25,260 bases of DNA from a bacterium UBA4637 (GTDB lineage Bacteria; Bacteroidota; Bacteroidia; Bacteroidales; Bacteroidaceae), in contig DHMR01000053.1 of the NCBI GenBank assembly GCA_002405875.1, forward strand, positions 1-25,260, given 5' to 3'. The notes beneath the pieces were generated by a model, which saw only the letters and a list, made by a program, of their open reading frames with translations, made no database searches and was not told the DNA's origin. The position numbers were made by a program, and so were the translations under genes. Positions 1-8,316 of the stretch are shown here, piece after piece. Position 1 is the stretch's first letter, and the number at the start of each line of letters is the position of its first letter.

Positions 1-26
1 GTTGAACATTTGTTTGTTAGCACCTA

Positions 27-34
27 CAAAGATA
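27..34 (-). promoter_or_regulatory. possible -7 box for a gene left of the window
   Basis: Read on the minus strand this is TATCTTTG, a perfect match to the Bacteroidota -7 element TAnnTTTG. No TTTG lies at the usual 19-21 base distance upstream, so support is partial. It would drive a gene lying beyond the left edge and divergent from the beta-propeller gene. Confidence 0.35.
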
Positions 35-63
35 CAACTTTTTATTGAGAAACTGTTATTTTT

Positions 64-81
64 ACCCCATTATTTTGGGGT
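64..81 (+). other. hairpin in the leader of the beta-propeller gene
   Basis: A perfect 6-bp inverted repeat (ACCCCA / TGGGGT, loop of 6) lies about 30 bases upstream of the start codon at 112. There is no T-run after it, so it is not a normal terminator for the + strand. It may be a leader hairpin or the end of an upstream transcript. The seven-base TATTTTG in it is one base short of a proper -7 box. Confidence 0.35.
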
Positions 82-111
82 GGGAAACTTTAGTGACTAA
101 AAATTAGGCTT

Positions 112-1677
112 ATGAAAAAAGTAATACTATTCATGGTCATCCTGATGGCTATGTTCTTAAATGCAAAGGCACAAAAGATTGTGGATTCTGTGTCGGTGGC
201 AGAAACTAATGAAGGTAAGCAGATCTGGGGCAAGACCTTGGAATTGAACAAAAAGGTTCAATCTATGGCGACTTACGATAGTCTTGTCATGGTACTAGCG
301 TGTGATACTACGAAGAAGGGTAAGCCTACAACTTCTGGTTATTTGTACGCTATGGATGCAGAGAACTTGGACATTCTTTGGGAGAAACCTTTGGATTTGT
401 CGATTTGTAAAGTACATTCTATAACCAAGCAGGGAGTCCTCTTGTCTACCACTTTGCAAAGTTCTGGTAGATCGTTGCTTACTTTGGCGGACAGCCATAC
501 TGGCAAGTCCATCTGGACCCAATATCTGTGTCCTGTCTATATCAATGATAGTTTGGATATCGTTGTCGGTTTGGATAAGGTAGGTTCTAGTAATACCTAT
601 GCCTATCGTTTGCACGATGGTCAACTTTTATGGAATGCAGATATTCCAATGACAAGAAATATTGGTTGGGAAAGAGCCGTCATGGTGGATTCCACCCATC
701 TAGTAGTTGTCGGGGACAATATCAACGAGATAGATGTGGCAACTGGCAAAATATGGAAGATTAAGGCCAAGACAGGTATAAAGGATACCAAAGGTATGGC
801 ATTGCTAGCTTTGACTAACCTCGCTTCTGTTGCGACTACCCTTGCCTCCAACTCTTCTGTGGTGACGATTTTTTACAATCTCAATCCGTATACCATTACA
901 GGGTTGACTTCAAATATTCTCCAGTCGGATTCTTGCATTTATGTTAGCGACCGTAATAATTTGTATTGCTTGAGTACCGATAGCCTGCAAGTGAAGTGGA
1001 AGTATGGATTCGAGGACAAAGAAGCCTCTACGTCAGAGTTGATGATGCGAAATGGCAAGGTGTTCATGCTTAACTATGGATATGGGGATAGCATGATGCG
1101 AGGACGCATTAAATGTGGTAAGCCTTTCTTGGCTGTGTTTGATGCTTTGACGGGCAAGCAAGAGAAACTGTTGCCTTTATATGACAAGAAACATATTATG
1201 AATGATGGCTTCCTTTCGGACAACGGCGTATTCTTGGCTGGCTCGGATAAGGCGGTATATTGTTCTTTCCAAGACTCAACCGTTAATGCCAAGGATTGGG
1301 ATAGAAAGCATCTGGGGGCATTGGTCTTGATTCCAAGCCATGAGCTATACGCTTTCCACGGCATGGCTCCTAAATTAACCTTGGTTAAAGCTGATGAGGA
1401 TGTTTGTCCGATATGGACGGACAAAAGCAAACTCTGTATTTTGGATGTACACATGAATATGCTTGATACGTATGAACAGGAAGAGACTTTTTCTATTCGA
1501 TTCAGAAGTGCTGATGCCATCTGTCTGCAAAACAATGATGATAAGTCCAATTATTGGCTGATTCATTCAGATGGAACAGCTCTAGCCAAGTTCAAATGGA
1601 AACCAAGTCTTGTGAAATCAGCCGGAAAGAGCATCATCGTTGCTTATAGGCATAAAGTTTCAACATTTAAGTTGTAA
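112..1677 (+). CDS. secreted PQQ-like beta-propeller protein, function unknown
   Basis: This 521-residue protein starts with a clear signal peptide (charged start, hydrophobic stretch, cleavage after about AKA, residue 20). The rest is a series of short repeats of the type 'D..tg..lW', for example near residues 82-92, 128-136, 167-175, 208-214 and 342-350. Such repeats, with Trp after a turn, are typical of PQQ/quinoprotein-like beta-propellers (as in BamB). No lipobox, no second membrane segment and no sorting tail are seen, so a periplasmic or exported location is inferred. Nothing shows that it binds PQQ; most such propellers in Bacteroidota are protein-interaction or unknown-function scaffolds. 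It stands alone, ends at a terminator at 1738-1759, and converges on dgt. Confidence 0.7.
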   Translation: MKKVILFMVILMAMFLNAKAQKIVDSVSVAETNEGKQIWGKTLELNKKVQSMATYDSLVMVLACDTTKKGKPTTSGYLYAMDAENLDILWEKPLDLSICKVHSITKQGVLLSTTLQSSGRSLLTLADSHTGKSIWTQYLCPVYINDSLDIVVGLDKVGSSNTYAYRLHDGQLLWNADIPMTRNIGWERAVMVDSTHLVVVGDNINEIDVATGKIWKIKAKTGIKDTKGMALLALTNLASVATTLASNSSVVTIFYNLNPYTITGLTSNILQSDSCIYVSDRNNLYCLSTDSLQVKWKYGFEDKEASTSELMMRNGKVFMLNYGYGDSMMRGRIKCGKPFLAVFDALTGKQEKLLPLYDKKHIMNDGFLSDNGVFLAGSDKAVYCSFQDSTVNAKDWDRKHLGALVLIPSHELYAFHGMAPKLTLVKADEDVCPIWTDKSKLCILDVHMNMLDTYEQEETFSIRFRSADAICLQNNDDKSNYWLIHSDGTALAKFKWKPSLVKSAGKSIIVAYRHKVSTFKL

Positions 1678-1683
1678 TGACAT

Positions 1684-1708
1684 GGAAAAGTGCCCATGCG
1701 GACGGGCA
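1684..1708 (-). terminator. possible terminator for dgt
   Basis: A TGCCC / GGGCA stem with an 8-base loop lies at 1691-1708. On the minus strand it is followed by CTTTTCC, giving a short T-run in the direction of dgt transcription, about 100 bases past the dgt stop codon. The stem is short, so this is moderate evidence only. Confidence 0.4.
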
Positions 1709-1737
1709 TTAATACCCCATGCGGTAGGGTGCAAAGT

Positions 1738-1759
1738 GCCCCTCCTCATGGGGCTTTTT
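1738..1759 (+). terminator. rho-independent terminator of the beta-propeller gene
   Basis: A GCCCC / GGGGC stem (1738-1742 with 1750-1754, loop 7) is followed by five T (1755-1759) on the + strand. It lies 60 bases after the stop codon at 1677. Confidence 0.7.
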
Positions 1760-1806
1760 GTAGCTTACTGGCACAATCTATAGTGAAAGCGTACGCCCTT
1801 CTGAGA

Positions 1807-3144
1807 TTAAACGATAGGTAGGCTGATGCCATTGATTTTCTGATAGATATCCAGGGCATAGATGTCGGTCATTCCGCTGATGTAGTCGATGACTGCCATG
1901 ATGCGCTCCTCCAAATCGGGGTTGTTGATGTCGTATTGACTGCTTACTCGGCGGATGAGTTGCTGGGAATAGAAACGGGTCGGATTGATGGCGGCATCGA
2001 CGAAAACCTCCATCAAGGTAGCCATGATCTTGTAACCGGACAATTCGATGTCAAGTACAGGCTTGCTGTGATAAATCTTGGCGAAAGAAACCTTCTCGCA
2101 TTGTTTGTAGGCATTGCGGGGACGGTCTGAGATGTGGTCGATGAGACTTCCTGTGAAAGTTCCTGCCAGTATCTCTTCCTCATGTTCCAAAAATGCCGCT
2201 ACGCACTCATGTTCGAGTTTGCCGATGACACTAGCCCTCATGTAAACCACCTTCTCGTTTTCATCCGTTACGCCCTCGTCAATGATGCGCTGTTGTATCT
2301 TGCGCTGGGTGTCCTCATCGAAGAAAGCCAATAGGAGTTCCTCGGTTTCCTTGAAGGTTAGAATCTTCAACTTGTGGGAGTCCTCGATGTCCATGATTTC
2401 ATAGCAGATGTCGTCTGCCGCCTCTACCATGTACACCAAGGGATGCCGGGCGTATTTGAGTGGCTCGCCTGGCTGGGAGAACCTGGCAATGCCCAGTTCG
2501 TCGGCTATCTTTTGGTAGGATTCGGCTTCTGAGGTGAAGAAACCAAACTTGCCATGGCTTCCTGCGAGGCTACTGGCAAATGGATACTTCACGATGGCGG
2601 CCAGCATGGAATAGGTCATCACAAAACCTCCTGTTCGTCTGCCGTTGAAACGATGAGTCAGAATGCGAAATGCATTGGCATTACCTTCGAAATGAGTGAT
2701 GTCGTCCCAAAATTCTGGAGAAACCTTCTCTTTCACAGACTGTCCGGCTCCCTCTGAGAAAAATGTCTGGATGGCTTTCTCGCCAGAATGACCAAATGGA
2801 GGGTTGCCTAGGTCGTGAGCCAAACAGGCGGCGCTGACGATGGTGCCGATTTCCTCGAAGAGTGTGTCCTTCAGCTCAGGACATTTTTCGATGATGCGCC
2901 TCGAAATGTCGTTGCCCAAGGACATGCCCACGCTCGCCACTTCCAGACTGTGAGTAAGACGGTTGTGAACGAAGATGCTGCCCGGCAAAGGAAACACTTG
3001 GGTCTTGTTCTGCAATCTGCGGAAGGCCGACGAGAAGATAAGACGGTCGTAATCGCGCTTGAACTCGGAGCGATCGTCATGGCGTTCGGCATGCTTGTGC
3101 TCTTGTCCGAAACGCTTGTTTGATATGAGCTTATTCCATTCCAT
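1807..3144 (-). CDS. dgt: dGTP triphosphohydrolase (HD superfamily)
   Basis: Dgt cleaves dGTP (and often other dNTPs) to the nucleoside plus tripolyphosphate, trimming the dNTP pool in the cytoplasm. I take the Met whose codon is 3142-3144 as start, giving 445 residues (MEWNKL...). The open frame continues 23 codons upstream, but that extension is hydrophobic, unlike the family, and contains the promoter. The HD-domain ligands are visible: H65, the H110-D111 pair, and H119 in GNPPFGHS. The Dgt signature HFEGNANAFR follows at about 151-160, with a further Asp-rich segment (EAADDICYE) later. Next door, divergently, is dut, another nucleotide-pool enzyme. Identification is firm; exact substrate preference within the dNTPase family cannot be told. 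Confidence 0.93.
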   Translation of the reverse strand: MEWNKLISNKRFGQEHKHAERHDDRSEFKRDYDRLIFSSAFRRLQNKTQVFPLPGSIFVHNRLTHSLEVASVGMSLGNDISRRIIEKCPELKDTLFEEIGTIVSAACLAHDLGNPPFGHSGEKAIQTFFSEGAGQSVKEKVSPEFWDDITHFEGNANAFRILTHRFNGRRTGGFVMTYSMLAAIVKYPFASSLAGSHGKFGFFTSEAESYQKIADELGIARFSQPGEPLKYARHPLVYMVEAADDICYEIMDIEDSHKLKILTFKETEELLLAFFDEDTQRKIQQRIIDEGVTDENEKVVYMRASVIGKLEHECVAAFLEHEEEILAGTFTGSLIDHISDRPRNAYKQCEKVSFAKIYHSKPVLDIELSGYKIMATLMEVFVDAAINPTRFYSQQLIRRVSSQYDINNPDLEERIMAVIDYISGMTDIYALDIYQKINGISLPIV

Positions 3145-3148
3145 ACCG

Positions 3149-3179
3149 CAAAAATACACTAATATCGGCATAATGCAAA
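3149..3179 (-). promoter_or_regulatory. dgt promoter
   Basis: On the minus strand TTTG (3176-3179) is followed after exactly 19 bases by TATTTTTG (3149-3156), a full Bacteroidota promoter. The -7 box ends only 4 bases before the ATG at 3144, so transcription should begin at or next to the start codon, giving a leaderless mRNA. Confidence 0.75.
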
Positions 3180-3251
3180 ATAAAAAGCACTTAATTTCTT
3201 TAAAATCTCGCATTTTCCCCTCAAAAATTCCTTATTGTGCCCAAAAAGCAT

Positions 3252-3259
3252 TATTTTTG
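3252..3259 (+). promoter_or_regulatory. -7 box of the dut operon
   Basis: TATTTTTG matches the TAnnTTTG consensus and ends 19 bases before the dut start codon. A clear TTTG at 19-21 bases upstream is missing (the nearest TTG ends at 3237, 14 bases away), so the -33 element is weak. Confidence 0.6.
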
Positions 3260-3278
3260 CACTTTAAAAGACTTAGTT

Positions 3279-3716
3279 ATGGTTAAGATACAGATTATCA
3301 ACAAGGGGCGTCAGCCTCTCCCTACATACGCCACACCTCAGAGTGCGGGCATGGACCTTCGTGCGAATATCGACGAGCAGATCGTGCTCCATCCGATGGA
3401 GCGTCGCTTGATACCTACAGGCTTGTACATGGCTTTGCCGGCAGGTTTGGAGGCGCAAATTCGTCCTCGTAGCGGTCTCGCCTTGAAACATGGTATTACG
3501 GTGCTCAATACGCCGGGTACGATCGATGCTGATTATCGTGGCGAGATCATGGTGTTGCTCATCAACTTCTCACAAGAGAATTTCGTCATCAATGATGGTG
3601 AGCGCATTGCTCAGATGGTAATCGCCAAGCATGAGCAGGGCGAGTTTGTCGAGGTGGAAACCTTGGACGAGACAGAACGTGGTGCTGGTGGTTATGGACA
3701 TACGGGGGTTAAGTAA
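3279..3716 (+). CDS. dut: dUTP diphosphatase (trimeric dUTPase)
   Basis: The enzyme hydrolyses dUTP to dUMP and pyrophosphate, keeping uracil out of DNA and supplying dUMP for thymidylate synthesis. The protein is 145 residues, normal for the trimeric family. All five motifs are present: AGMDLRA (23-29), PRSGLA (63-68), [14 protein letters not shown] (77-90, with catalytic Asp83 and the base-selecting Tyr86), GERIAQMV (107-114) and a C-terminal [10 protein letters not shown] (134-143), where the usual Phe is Tyr. The start at 3279 (MVKIQI) is chosen over an in-frame ATG at 3237 because that ORF extension contains the -7 box. It is the first gene of a run leading to envC, 25 bases before the TPR gene. 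Confidence 0.96.
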   Translation: MVKIQIINKGRQPLPTYATPQSAGMDLRANIDEQIVLHPMERRLIPTGLYMALPAGLEAQIRPRSGLALKHGITVLNTPGTIDADYRGEIMVLLINFSQENFVINDGERIAQMVIAKHEQGEFVEVETLDETERGAGGYGHTGVK

Positions 3717-3741
3717 ATCAAAGTGTAAAGCAAATCAAGCA

Positions 3742-5628
3742 ATGATGAAGATAAGTGCTAGATACATCGCTTTGGGAACGGTCGCCCTGCTCTTGGGAAC
3801 GGCTAGTGTGCCTTCCCTTGCGCGTAAGAAGAAAACTTCGGCATCTCAGACGGTAGTTTCTGAGGATACTTTGCCAGCCAACGACCGGAAACGCTTCGAC
3901 TATTTCTTCCTCGAAGCCATCCGGCAGCAGAATGCAGGTCATCTGACAGCGGCGTTCGACCTCTTGGAACATGCTCGTTCCATTAATCCTAAGGCCGCCG
4001 AGGTGTATTTCTATGAGTCGATGTACTACTCCAACATGAAACAGGATTCTGTTGCCTTGGCTTGCATGGAGAAGTCGGTGGCGCTTAACCCGGAAAACCA
4101 AACTTATTCGGAACGCCTGGCGCAGTATTACATCGGTAACCAACAGTATGACAAGGCTATCCAGGCCTATGAGCAACTCTTCGCTCATAACCACGAGAAC
4201 ACCGATGCCTTGAGAATCTTGGTTCAACTCTATCAACAACAGAAGAATTTTACCAAAATGCTGACCACCATCCATCGACTGGAGACCGAGGAAGGGGAGA
4301 GTGAACAGCTGACGCTTGCCAAGATGCGTGTCTATGAATTGATGGGTGACAAAAAGTCTGCTTACAACGAACTGAAGGGCTTGTCGGACAAGCATCCGTT
4401 GGACATGGTGTACAAGACGATGCTCGGCAATTGGTTGATGCAGAATAACCGACAAAAAGAGGCCTACAAAATGTTTACCGATGTGCTCAAGGAAGAACCT
4501 GACAACGCCTACGCCGAGTCTTCGCTCTATGATTACTATAATGCTACCAATCAAGGGACACAAGCCCGGACGATGCTCGACCGTATCTTGATGGGTAACA
4601 ACACGCCGGTGGAGACCAAGTTGGTGATGATTCGTTCGTTCATCCAAGACAACGAAAGTCATGGAGCGGATTCCACCCAGGTACTTTCCTTGCTTGACAA
4701 GGTGCTCGACGTGCCAAAGCCTTCGGGAGAAATCGCCGAGTTGAGAGCTGCTTACATGAGCTTGAAGAAAATGCCGCAGGATACGGTGAATGCCGCTTTC
4801 CAAAAGGTGCTTGAGATTGCTCCCGACAATGTCAGTGCCAGAATGCAACTGGTGCAGAATCTTTGGAGCGCCAAGAAGTATGACGATGTCATCTCCATGG
4901 CCGACCAAGCTGAGGAGTATAACCCCGACGAGATGGTGTTCTATTACTTCGGCGGCATGGCGCAGTACATGAAGGGAAACGATGATGCCACCTTGGAGAC
5001 CTTCCGCAAGGGACTGGCGCAAATCAACGAGAAAAGTTCTCCCGACCTGGTGTCGGACCTTTATATGATTATGGGGGATATCCTCAACAAGAAGGGCTTG
5101 GAGAAGGAGTCCTTCGCTGCCTATGACTCCTGTTTGCAATGGAAGGACGACAACGTGCCTGCGCTCAACAACTATGCTTATTACTTGAGCTTGCACGCCA
5201 AGGACTTGCATAAGGCTGAGCACATGAGCTACAAGACCATCAAGGCTGAGCCGAAAAACGGAACTTACCTCGACACCTACGCTTGGATTCTCTTCATGGA
5301 GGAGCGTTATCACGAGGCTAAGATTTATATCGACCAGGCGGTCGGCAACCTTGACTCCACCCAAAACAACAATACGGTCATCGAACATGCGGGAGATATC
5401 TATGCGATGAACGGAATGACGGATGAGGCGATGAAGTTTTGGCAGAAGTCGTATGATGCTGGCAACAAGTCGGATGCGATGGAGCTGAAACTGAAAAACA
5501 AGCGTTATATCACCGAGGAGGAGGTCAAGAAGATGACCAACTCGTATTCCACTCGAAAGATAGGTGAGAAAAAGAACGTACAATATGGTGTAAAAAGAAA
5601 TACTAGAAAGAAAAATGGAAAGAAATAA
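3742..5628 (+). CDS. secreted tetratricopeptide-repeat protein
   Basis: This 628-residue protein (MMKISARY...) starts 25 bases after dut. It has a signal peptide ending near residue 27 (SLA before RKKK), with no Cys for lipidation. Nearly all the rest is TPR-like helical hairpins: recurrent patterns such as 'A.eLl..A..l.P...e.y.' are seen near residues 55-85, 87-120, 122-155, 260-290, 395-430 and 455-545. The protein ends in a very basic tail rich in Lys and Arg. TPR arrays hold protein partners; the partner is unknown. The downstream lipoprotein gene begins inside this gene (14-base overlap), and the dut-TPR-DUF4292-envC order is one I recognise from other Bacteroidales, pointing to a shared envelope role, perhaps OM lipoprotein handling or septal peptidoglycan. 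An open frame of 676 codons opposite this gene is a shadow. Confidence 0.85.
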   Translation: MMKISARYIALGTVALLLGTASVPSLARKKKTSASQTVVSEDTLPANDRKRFDYFFLEAIRQQNAGHLTAAFDLLEHARSINPKAAEVYFYESMYYSNMKQDSVALACMEKSVALNPENQTYSERLAQYYIGNQQYDKAIQAYEQLFAHNHENTDALRILVQLYQQQKNFTKMLTTIHRLETEEGESEQLTLAKMRVYELMGDKKSAYNELKGLSDKHPLDMVYKTMLGNWLMQNNRQKEAYKMFTDVLKEEPDNAYAESSLYDYYNATNQGTQARTMLDRILMGNNTPVETKLVMIRSFIQDNESHGADSTQVLSLLDKVLDVPKPSGEIAELRAAYMSLKKMPQDTVNAAFQKVLEIAPDNVSARMQLVQNLWSAKKYDDVISMADQAEEYNPDEMVFYYFGGMAQYMKGNDDATLETFRKGLAQINEKSSPDLVSDLYMIMGDILNKKGLEKESFAAYDSCLQWKDDNVPALNNYAYYLSLHAKDLHKAEHMSYKTIKAEPKNGTYLDTYAWILFMEERYHEAKIYIDQAVGNLDSTQNNNTVIEHAGDIYAMNGMTDEAMKFWQKSYDAGNKSDAMELKLKNKRYITEEEVKKMTNSYSTRKIGEKKNVQYGVKRNTRKKNGKK

Positions 5629-6538
5629 ACATAAGCTGATGAAAATGGCGGTTCTCTGCTTACCGCTTCTATTGGGGGCTTGTGGTACCAAGCAAGCAGT
5701 GGTGGGCGACAAAAACTCTACCGCCAGTTCTTCGGTGTCTTCCGCCACTCGACCTACGATAGGTCAGGGGCAGCAGAGCGAAGCTATACAGAAGTTGACT
5801 TTCGTGCAGAAAGTTTCCGACAATAAGGTTTATTCCAAGAACATTACTGGTAGCTTGGATTTTACCATTCAGATGGGGAGCAAGAACATCTCCGTGCCAG
5901 GAAACTTGAAAATGAGGAAGGATGAGGTCATCCGCATCGTCTTGCAGGCACCGGTCTTGGGCTTTGAGGTCGGACGCTTGGAGTTTACGCCCAAGTACGT
6001 GCTCATTATCGACCGGATACACAAGGAATATATCAAGGCAGACTACAACCAAGTGGATTTCATTCGGAAACAAGGGGTCAACTTTTACTCTTTGCAAGCT
6101 CTTTTCTGGAACCAACTCTTATTGCCTGGAACTCAAAAGGTGGCTGAGTCTGATTTGAAGAAGTTTGATGCCAACTTGGGTGGATCGGGAGAAAATGTCC
6201 CAGTTTCTTTCAAGCAGGGCAACATGACCTATACTTGGCAGGCAAATCGCAACTCCGGTCGTATCACACAGGCGGATGTCAACTATCAGACATCGGGAAG
6301 CCTTTCCAATCTTCATATAGACTACAGCAATTTCAAAAGTGTAGGTGTCAAGTATTTCCCTGCCACGCAGAAGTTGACATTCAAGACGAATGCCACACAA
6401 AAGCAGCAAGAGTTGAAGATGGAATTTATCATGAATGAGGTGAAGACGGACAGCAACTGGGAAACAGAGACACAGGTATCTAGCAAGTATAAGCAAGTAT
6501 CTCCTGAGGATGTACTTGGTAAAATCATGAATATGTAA
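5615..6538 (+). CDS. DUF4292 family outer-membrane lipoprotein
   Basis: The protein has 307 residues if started at 5615. Met codons 9 and 11 (5639, 5645) are alternatives, and all keep the lipoprotein signal. The lipobox is LLGAC with Cys23 as the lipid-bearing residue. The mature part is a Ser/Thr-rich linker, then a beta-rich domain (residues about 55-305) with sequences such as SLDFTIQMGSKNISVPGNL and LEFTPKYVLIIDR, matching the DUF4292 pattern. The fold is thought to resemble LolA/LolB lipoprotein carriers, so a role in lipoprotein delivery to the outer membrane is possible but is inference. The start overlaps the TPR gene by 14 bases, and the stop shares its last A with the envC ATG (TAATG), so translation is very likely coupled. 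Confidence 0.82.
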   Translation: MERNKHKLMKMAVLCLPLLLGACGTKQAVVGDKNSTASSSVSSATRPTIGQGQQSEAIQKLTFVQKVSDNKVYSKNITGSLDFTIQMGSKNISVPGNLKMRKDEVIRIVLQAPVLGFEVGRLEFTPKYVLIIDRIHKEYIKADYNQVDFIRKQGVNFYSLQALFWNQLLLPGTQKVAESDLKKFDANLGGSGENVPVSFKQGNMTYTWQANRNSGRITQADVNYQTSGSLSNLHIDYSNFKSVGVKYFPATQKLTFKTNATQKQQELKMEFIMNEVKTDSNWETETQVSSKYKQVSPEDVLGKIMNM

Positions 6539-8304
6539 TGAGAAGATTATTGTTTATCCTATTGGCTTTGACGATGGCACTTCCTCCTTATGCCCAGAAA
6601 AAACAACCGAGGAAGAAAGCTGCCGTACACCAAAAAACGGTGAAAAAGGCTGCTGTTGGCCATGCTGTAACAACGAAAAAAGTAAAAGGTGTCGCTAAAT
6701 CGGTAGCTCCGACGAAGGCAGAGAGGCAAGCGGCTACATTTAGCAATGCCTCCATTCGAGGGTTGCAGGGACAGCGTGCCAATATCCAAAAGAAAATCAA
6801 AGAGCAGGAACAGGCGCTCCGTCAGAATCAGGAAGATGTCAAGAAAAGGTTGCAAGACTTGATGGTCATCAATGGGGAGATAGACCAGCGCCAGAAGAAT
6901 ATTGATGGCATTCAGAAGGATATTCATCATATCGAGGGTAACATAGGCATTCTAAACGCACAACTCAAGACCTTGGAACAGCAGTTGCAAGACCGTAAGA
7001 ATAAGTATGTGCGTTCTATGAGATATATGAGCCGCCATCATTCGGTGCAAGAAAAACTGATGTTCATCTTCAGTGCCCATAGTTTGTCGCAGATGTATCG
7101 CCGCCTGTCTTTCATCCGCCAGTATTCGTCTTACCAGAAGGCGCAGGGAGAGGCTGTGAAGGCCAAGCAAAACCAGGTGAACGACAAGCACAGGCAGTTG
7201 CAGAACGTCAAGGGGCATAAGAACACCTTATTATATAAAGGTAAACAAGAGAAAAATGCCCTTGAGGGTAAACAACAGGAGCAAAAAGAGGTGGTGCAAG
7301 GATTGCAGAAGCAACAGAAAACCATTCAGGCAGTCATTGCCGACCAACGTCAGAAGGATGCTGCCATCAATGCGCAGATAGACCGCTTGATAGCCCAGGA
7401 AGTGGCAAAGGCTCGTGCCCGTGCCGCCGCCGAGGCCAAGCGCAAGGCTGCCGCCGCTGCTGCTGCCAAGAAACGAGCTGAGGATTTGGCTCGCAAGAAA
7501 GCTGCCGCCGAGGCTGCCGCTCGTGAAAATGCTCGCCGCATCGCTGAGGCAAAGGCTCGTGAGGCTGCTGCCGAGGCTGCTCGCCGCAAGGCTGCCGAGG
7601 AAGCTCGGTTGGCGCAAGAGGCAGCCCGCAAGGCGCAGGAAGAGGCTGCCCGACAGGCTGAGGCTAAGGCTAAAGCCAAGGCGCAAGCTGCTGCCAAGGC
7701 TGCTGCGGAAGCTGCTGCTCGTGCCGCTGCAGAACAAGCTGCCAAACAAGCTGCTGCCGAACAAGCTGCCCGTGAGGCGGAAGCTAATCGTAAGGCTGCC
7801 GAGTTGAAGGCGAAGGCAGATGCTGAACGTAGAAAGAAGGAAATCGCCGAGGCAAAGCAAGATGCACAGGAGGCTGCCAACTTGAGTTCGGTCGATCGTA
7901 TGTTGAGTGGTGGATTCGAGGCCAATCGAGGTCGTTTGCCAATGCCTATCAGTGGCTCTTATCGTATTGTCAGTCACTTCGGCCAGTATAATGTGGAAGG
8001 CTTGAAGGGTGTTACTCTTGACAACAAGGGTATCAACATCTTGGGTAAGCCGGGTTGTGTGGCTCGTAGTATCTATGATGGTGAGGTGAGTGCCGTCTTC
8101 GGATATGGTGGCATGTGGAACGTGCTCGTTCGTCATGGTGCCTATATTTCTGTGTACTGCAACTTGAAATCTGTCAGTGTACACAAGGGACAGAAAGTGA
8201 GCACGCGTCAGGCACTGGGTGCCGTCGGCTCGGATAACATCCTTCAGTTCCAGTTGCGTAAGGAGACGGCAAAGCTGAATCCTGAGGCTTGGTTGGGAAG
8301 ATAA
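6538..8304 (+). CDS. envC: EnvC-like murein hydrolase activator with degenerate LytM domain
   Basis: The protein has 588 residues. A signal peptide (to about YAQ20) is followed by a Lys-rich segment, then a long coiled coil in two parts (about 70-160 and 200-285). Next comes an Ala/Lys/Arg/Glu-rich helical stretch (about 288-448) and a C-terminal M23/LytM domain (about 465-588). In active M23 enzymes zinc is bound by HxxxD and HxH motifs. Here the matching positions read N496 and N500 (NKGIN), N542 (YCNL) and Q570 (LQFQLR), so all ligands are lost. E. coli EnvC is likewise inactive: with FtsEX it opens amidases to split septal peptidoglycan. The same role, periplasmic and at division, is inferred here. 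The very long Ala-rich segment is longer than in E. coli EnvC. It is the last gene of the operon, translationally coupled to DUF4292. Confidence 0.88.
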   Translation: MRRLLFILLALTMALPPYAQKKQPRKKAAVHQKTVKKAAVGHAVTTKKVKGVAKSVAPTKAERQAATFSNASIRGLQGQRANIQKKIKEQEQALRQNQEDVKKRLQDLMVINGEIDQRQKNIDGIQKDIHHIEGNIGILNAQLKTLEQQLQDRKNKYVRSMRYMSRHHSVQEKLMFIFSAHSLSQMYRRLSFIRQYSSYQKAQGEAVKAKQNQVNDKHRQLQNVKGHKNTLLYKGKQEKNALEGKQQEQKEVVQGLQKQQKTIQAVIADQRQKDAAINAQIDRLIAQEVAKARARAAAEAKRKAAAAAAAKKRAEDLARKKAAAEAAARENARRIAEAKAREAAAEAARRKAAEEARLAQEAARKAQEEAARQAEAKAKAKAQAAAKAAAEAAARAAAEQAAKQAAAEQAAREAEANRKAAELKAKADAERRKKEIAEAKQDAQEAANLSSVDRMLSGGFEANRGRLPMPISGSYRIVSHFGQYNVEGLKGVTLDNKGINILGKPGCVARSIYDGEVSAVFGYGGMWNVLVRHGAYISVYCNLKSVSVHKGQKVSTRQALGAVGSDNILQFQLRKETAKLNPEAWLGR

Positions 8305-8316
8305 ATATCAAATTCT

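Noticed and set aside
3145..3213. Longer dgt start with a hydrophobic N-terminal extension
   Set aside because: The extension contains the dgt promoter and is unlike the family's N-terminus; it would imply an odd membrane anchor.
3718..5748. 676-codon open frame on the minus strand opposite the TPR gene
   Set aside because: The + strand has a signal peptide, TPR repeats and operon spacing. The minus product is a low-complexity, Leu/His/Val/Ile-rich sequence with no family features and arises from codon bias of the real gene.
7400..7850. Ala-codon-rich stretch as a possible DNA repeat array or CRISPR-like region
   Set aside because: The repetition is irregular at DNA level and lies in frame in a helical protein segment. 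No regular spacer or unit length is seen.
7231..8184. 317-codon minus-strand Ser/Leu/Gly-rich frame opposite envC, and others in the Ala-rich zone
   Set aside because: These come from the repetitive GCT/GCC-rich codons of the Ala-rich helix read backwards.
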